NCBI GenBank assembly: GCA_001872165.1
Contig: MNXK01000021.1
Location: 1-8,467, forward strand
Direction: 5' to 3'
Length of the DNA: 8,467 bases
Source of the DNA: Anaerolineae bacterium CG2_30_58_95
Lineage (GTDB): Bacteria > Chloroflexota > Anaerolineae > Anaerolineales > Villigracilaceae
Shown: positions 5,856 through 8,467 of the stretch, piece by piece
Position numbering within the stretch: position 1 is the first letter of the stretch
Layout: each line of letters starts with the position of its first letter
Notes under the pieces: generated by a model
Databases searched by the model: none
What the model saw: only the letters and a program-made list of their open reading frames with translations
Told to the model about the DNA's origin: nothing
Translations under genes and position numbers: made by a program

Positions 5856-6785
5856 ATGAAAATCCCCATGTCCTCCCCCGACCTGACAGAATATCCCCCT
5901 CCCCGGCAGCCTGGCCTGGCCCTTCATGCCACCCTCATTCTAACGTTGGCAATCCTCTCGGCGTTCGGCGCCTGGCGCGCCTTCGAGTCGGCGGTCGGCC
6001 CGATGCTGACCCTGTTCAGCCTGCTGGCAGTGGCAGCCTTCATTCCCCTTCCCATCCTGGCTTACCGGCTGTCCGCGCTGATGCGCGCCAACTACAGCCT
6101 CGACCGGGATACGCTCTCCCTGACCTGGGGCCTGCGCATCGAACGCATCCCGGTCTCGGACGTGGAATGGGTGCGCCCGGTCAGCGACCTGACCTCGCCC
6201 CTGCATCTGCCCTGGTTCTGCCTGCCCGGCGCGGTGCTCGGCATCCGCCGCCACCCGGACCTCGGGCTGGTCGAATTCATGGCCGCCAATCGCAAGAAGA
6301 TACTGCTGGTCGCTACCGCCCGGCGCGTCTTTGCCATTTCGCCGGATGACCCGGCGGCCTTCGTACAGGATTTCCAACATGCTATCGAAATGGGCAGCCT
6401 GGCGCCCGCGCCGGGGCAGTCGCTCTACCCCACCTTCGTCATTGCTCAAGCGTGGGAGAGCGCACTGGCGCGCTATCTCTGGCTGGCAGGATTATTCCTG
6501 AACGCTGGCTTGTTGATCTGGGTCAGCCTGCTCATCCCGACCCTGCCGCGCGTGCCGTTGGGCTTCCAGCCTTATGACGGGCCACTGGAGCCGGTCGCCG
6601 GTGCGCGCTTGATCCTGCTGCCCATCCTCAGCGTCTTCCTCTTCGCCATCGGCTGGATCGCCGGTTTATACTTCTACCGCCGTGAGGAGCAGCGCATACT
6701 GGCCTTTATCCTGTGGGCTTCCAGCGCCCTGACCGCCTTGCTCTTCTTGCTCGCCGTGCTGTTCATCGTCACGACTCCCATCTAA
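5856..6785 (+). CDS. Membrane protein with bacterial PH-like domain
   Basis: About 309 aa from ATG 5856. Two hydrophobic helices (about 22-40 and 49-71) are followed by a soluble beta-rich region (about 75-175). That region resembles bacterial pleckstrin-homology-like modules: YSLDRDTLSLTWGLRIERIPVSDVEWVRPV, then VLGIRRHPDLGLVEFM and RKKILLVATARRVFAISPDDPAAFV. Three more membrane helices follow (about 207-228, 251-272 and 281-305). A role in envelope organisation is possible, but none can be assigned. The start is uncertain: ATG 5832 (overlapping the endonuclease stop) and ATG 5868 are in frame, and none has a clear Shine-Dalgarno. GC-rich composition returns abruptly here, so this gene is chromosomal background rather than part of the RM island. 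Its TAA stop (6783-6785) is the first triplet of the heptamer tract. Confidence 0.75.
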   Translation: MKIPMSSPDLTEYPPPRQPGLALHATLILTLAILSAFGAWRAFESAVGPMLTLFSLLAVAAFIPLPILAYRLSALMRANYSLDRDTLSLTWGLRIERIPVSDVEWVRPVSDLTSPLHLPWFCLPGAVLGIRRHPDLGLVEFMAANRKKILLVATARRVFAISPDDPAAFVQDFQHAIEMGSLAPAPGQSLYPTFVIAQAWESALARYLWLAGLFLNAGLLIWVSLLIPTLPRVPLGFQPYDGPLEPVAGARLILLPILSVFLFAIGWIAGLYFYRREEQRILAFILWASSALTALLFLLAVLFIVTTPI

Positions 6786-6900
6786 CACCTAACACGTCTA
6801 ATGTCTAAAGTCAAACGTCTCACGTTTTACGTTTCACGCCTCACCACGTCAAGCGTGACACGTAATACGCAGTACGCAATACGCAGTACGCAATACGTAA
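6783..6900 (+). repeat. Degenerate heptanucleotide repeat tract filling the intergenic gap
   Basis: The sequence divides almost completely into 7-nt units: TAACACC, TAACACG, TCTAATG, TCTAAAG, TCAAACG, TCTCACG, TTTTACG, TTTCACG, CCTCACC, ACGTCAA, GCGTGAC, a 6-nt unit, then TACGCAG, TACGCAA, TACGCAG, TACGCAA, TACGTAA (6866-6900). Many units end in ACG. The tract starts with the stop codon of the PH-domain gene and ends directly before the AGGA ribosome-binding site of the DUF92 gene. The last five units are near-perfect. The frame that crosses it on the + strand is low-complexity and not a gene. Confidence 0.85.
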
Positions 6901-6912
6901 CAGGACTTCCCC

Positions 6913-7707
6913 ATGCAACAACTCCTCCTCGGCCTCCTGTTTGCCCTCATCATCGCCTTTCTAGCCTACCGCGCCCGCAGTCTGAGCCGCAGCGGGGCTT
7001 ACGCCGCCGTGCTGGTCGGCACTTTGATCTTCGGATTGGGCGGCTGGCAATGGGCGATCATCCTGCTGACCTTCTTCATTTCCTCCAGCGCACTGACGCG
7101 CCTCTTCGGCAAGCGTAAAGCTGCATTGAACGAAAAGTTCGAGAAAGGCGGCCAACGGGATGCCGCCCAGGTGCTCGCCAACGGCGCAGTTGCATCCTTG
7201 TTCGCCGGGCTGCACTTCTTCTTCCCCACGGCAAGTTGGCCCTGGCTGGCCTTCGCGGCCTCGATGGCAGCCGTCAACGCGGATACCTGGGCCACCGAGC
7301 TGGGCGTGCTGAACCCGGTTCCGCCGCGCCTGATCACTAACGGCAAATCAGTGGACAGGGGCACCTCGGGTGCCATCTCGTTTTACGGGACGCTCTCCTC
7401 CCTGGCCGGCGCGGCGCTCATTGGCATCCTTGCCGCTATCCTCGATCCACACAGCCGCTCATCACTTATCACGCGCTTTTTACTCATCACCCTGGCTGGA
7501 ATTACCGGCGCTCTTTTCGATTCGCTGCTCGGCGCGAGCGTCCAGGCCATCTACCGCTGCCCGCGTTGTGACAAAGAGACCGAGCACCATCCCGTCCACA
7601 CCTGCGGCGCGGAAACCGCACAAGTCCGCGGCTGGAAGTGGCTGGACAATGATATTGTCAACCTGGCCTGCGCGATAATGGGGGCGGCCATTGGGTTGGT
7701 TTTGTAG
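6913..7707 (+). CDS. DUF92 family integral membrane protein (TMEM19/VTE6-like)
   Basis: This 264-aa polytopic protein belongs to the DUF92 family. The plant relative VTE6 is a phytyl-phosphate kinase and the animal relative is TMEM19; an isoprenoid-phosphate kinase role here is inference. Family blocks seen: GQRDAAQVLANGAVA (80-94), AAVNADTWATELG (119-131), ITNGKSVDRGTSGAISFYGTLSSLAGA (141-167 region) and GALFDSLLGASVQA (199-212). About eight hydrophobic helices are visible. Near the C-terminus is a soluble Cys/His cluster CPRC...HHPVHTC (216-231) that may bind zinc, followed by a last helix (247-263). AGGA at 6902-6905, 7 nt before ATG 6913, supports the start. A diverged copy of codons 212-248 recurs 812 nt downstream, beyond the toxin-antitoxin genes. 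Confidence 0.9.
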   Translation: MQQLLLGLLFALIIAFLAYRARSLSRSGAYAAVLVGTLIFGLGGWQWAIILLTFFISSSALTRLFGKRKAALNEKFEKGGQRDAAQVLANGAVASLFAGLHFFFPTASWPWLAFAASMAAVNADTWATELGVLNPVPPRLITNGKSVDRGTSGAISFYGTLSSLAGAALIGILAAILDPHSRSSLITRFLLITLAGITGALFDSLLGASVQAIYRCPRCDKETEHHPVHTCGAETAQVRGWKWLDNDIVNLACAIMGAAIGLVL

Positions 7708-7737
7708 GGCTGACCTCGCGGAGGCCTCTTGGAAAAG

Positions 7738-7746
7738 TGCTATAAT
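7738..7746 (+). promoter_or_regulatory. Extended -10 promoter of the brnTA operon
   Basis: TGC-TATAAT (7738-7746) is a perfect extended -10 element. No good -35 hexamer lies at 16-18 nt, as is common for extended -10 promoters. Predicted transcription start is near 7753, giving a leader of only about 14 nt. The 8-bp palindrome GAGGCCTC at 7721-7728 lies just upstream and could be an operator for the antitoxin, but that is speculative. Confidence 0.6.
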
Positions 7747-7766
7747 TTTTGCAAAGGAACGCCGCA

Positions 7767-8051
7767 ATGAAATCCAATTTCGAATGGGATGAGAAAAAAG
7801 CAAAGAGAAACACTCAAAAGCACGGCGCCAGTTTTGAAGAAGCAATAACCGTTTTACAAGATGAACTATCATTGACCATGAATGATCCCATCCATTCGAT
7901 TGGCGAGGAACGCTTTATAGATATCGGGCTTTCCTCCAACGGGCATGTTTTGGTTGTTACATACACCGAGCGCGGAAGTCACATCCGCATTATTAGTTGC
8001 CGAAAAGCAACTCCAGCAGAGAGAAAAGCCTATGAAACGCAAATTGACTGA
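7767..8051 (+). CDS. brnT: BrnT family toxin (DUF497)
   Basis: This 94-aa protein has the BrnT (PF04365) pattern from end to end. It has FEWDEKKAKRNTQKHGASFEEA at the N-terminus, central GEERFIDIG followed by the strand GHVLVVTYTERG, and the C-terminal RIISCRKATPAERKAYE. BrnT toxins have a RelE-like fold and inhibit growth by cleaving RNA; the paired antitoxin neutralises them by direct binding. ATG 7767 follows AAAGGA (7753-7758) at a normal spacing; an in-frame TTG at 7749 lies inside the leader and is not used. The gene overlaps the antitoxin start by 20 nt, so the two are translationally coupled. Composition is AT-rich against the GC-rich DUF92 gene before it, which fits mobile acquisition. 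Confidence 0.92.
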   Translation: MKSNFEWDEKKAKRNTQKHGASFEEAITVLQDELSLTMNDPIHSIGEERFIDIGLSSNGHVLVVTYTERGSHIRIISCRKATPAERKAYETQID

Positions 8052-8346
8052 GCCAATGATAGATGACGATATGCTTCCCGAATACGACTTTACAGGAAAG
8101 AATGTCGTGCGCGGGAAACATGCCAAAGCCATGCGCGAGGGTTACACGGTAACCATCCACAAAGAAGACGGCACAACTGTCATACAAAACTTTACTTTAC
8201 AAAAGAACGCTATCGTGCTCGATCCCGATGTAATCGCTTACTTCCCTGATTCGGAGAGCGTGAACAATGTATTACGTTCATTGATTTCACTTGCCCCTAA
8301 AAAGAGCAGGCAAGTAAGTGAAGGCCGGACAAAGTACGGGAAGTAG
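8032..8346 (+). CDS. brnA: BrnA-like antitoxin partner of BrnT
   Basis: This 104-aa protein starts MKRKLTEPMIDDDMLPEYDF inside the end of brnT. The N-terminal half carries RGKHAKAMREGYTVTIHKEDGTT (27-49), a beta-rich module seen in many BrnT-partner proteins of cyanobacteria and Chloroflexota. The second half, IVLDPDVIAYFPDSESVNNVLRSLISL (61-87), resembles the ribbon-helix-helix DNA-binding end of antitoxins. It should bind BrnT and repress its own promoter. It differs from classical Brucella BrnA in the longer N-terminal region, so the assignment as BrnA rests on position plus the C-terminal helix pattern. ATG 8032 was chosen because the upstream extension of this frame overlaps brnT deeply and has no family support. 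The tail KKSRQVSEGRTKYGK is basic and probably flexible. Confidence 0.82.
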   Translation: MKRKLTEPMIDDDMLPEYDFTGKNVVRGKHAKAMREGYTVTIHKEDGTTVIQNFTLQKNAIVLDPDVIAYFPDSESVNNVLRSLISLAPKKSRQVSEGRTKYGK

Positions 8347-8357
8347 ACGGAAGGGGG

Positions 8358-8467
8358 GCCGTCTACCACTGCCCGCAATGTGACAAAGAGACCGAGCGTC
8401 ACCCCGTCCACACCTGCGGCGCGGCGACCGTGCAAATCCGCGGCTGGAAGTGGCTGAACAACGATAT
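8358..8467 (+). pseudogene. Second, diverged 3' end of a DUF92 gene (partial)
   Basis: From 8358 to the window edge the sequence aligns without gaps to 7546-7655 of the upstream DUF92 gene (constant offset 812). I count 14 differences in 110 positions. Translated, it reads AVYHCPQCDKETERHPVHTC and continues as the DUF92 Cys/His cluster, equivalent to residues 212-247. Homology stops abruptly on the left, 11 nt after the antitoxin stop, and no start codon or 5' part of the gene is present. It is therefore a gene fragment, presumably running on past the window. The Cys residues and reading frame are intact. Confidence 0.85.

Noticed and set aside
6860..6900. Possible CRISPR array from the regular repeats at 6866-6900 or 2149-2183
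   Set aside because: Units are only 7 nt, contiguous and without spacers; no cas genes are nearby.
6801..7118. + strand open frame starting in the heptamer tract
   Set aside because: Its start is repeat sequence and the rest is out of frame with the well-supported DUF92 gene.
7721..7728. GAGGCCTC palindrome as a firm BrnA operator
   Set aside because: It is only 8 bp, not repeated, and position alone does not establish binding; it is mentioned with the promoter as speculation only.
7945..8031. Longer N-terminus for the antitoxin (start at 7945)
   Set aside because: The added residues are antiphase to the well-conserved BrnT C-terminus and resemble no BrnA family; ATG 8032 gives the expected coupled overlap.

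Overview
The window is a bacterial chromosomal segment with every convincing gene on the + strand. It has GC-rich housekeeping genes with several visibly AT-richer inserts between them. Gene content (extended SDR epimerase, FabI, bactofilin, PH-domain membrane protein, DUF92 protein) and intergenic spacers made of degenerate heptanucleotide repeats suggest a Chloroflexota (Anaerolineae-like) genome. That placement is inference, because no rRNA or other marker is present.

Layout. Positions 1-979 hold the last codons of an upstream gene, coupled by ATGA to an NAD-dependent sugar epimerase/dehydratase. Positions 980-1238 hold a nested hairpin, a strong extended -10 promoter and a structured leader that ends in a terminator-like hairpin. 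Positions 1239-1526 are a 3'-truncated NYN-domain (LabA-like) gene. Positions 1546-2109 encode a 3-methyladenine DNA glycosylase. Positions 2101-2183 are a heptamer repeat spacer with inverted arms. Positions 2206-2994 encode FabI, followed by a G/C-rich hairpin and a textbook intrinsic terminator. Positions 3099-3524 encode a bactofilin. Positions 3550-5842 are an AT-rich island: an unrecognised 96-aa protein, a YhdJ-type adenine methyltransferase (probable ATGCAT specificity) and, 6 nt downstream, a probable PD-(D/E)xK restriction endonuclease. Positions 5856-6785 encode a PH-domain membrane protein. Positions 6783-6900 are a roughly 118-nt spacer made almost entirely of 7-nt units. Positions 6913-7707 encode a DUF92 membrane protein. 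Positions 7767-8346 are a BrnT/BrnA-type toxin-antitoxin pair with its own promoter. From 8358 to the window edge there is a second, diverged copy of the DUF92 3' end.

How the genes work together. The housekeeping genes serve unrelated jobs (sugar nucleotides, base-excision repair, fatty-acid elongation, cytoskeleton or cell surface). The more interesting layer is the accessory one. A restriction-modification cassette and a toxin-antitoxin cassette have each landed between conserved genes. The TA cassette is bracketed by an intact DUF92 gene and a displaced DUF92 3' end, which looks like the scar of insertion with gene-end replacement. I see no integrase, transposase, CRISPR array, tRNA or rRNA. 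The best candidates for something undescribed are the structured leader upstream of the NYN remnant, the gap-filling heptamer tracts, the DUF92-end/brnTA arrangement, and the unknown small gene at the head of the RM island.
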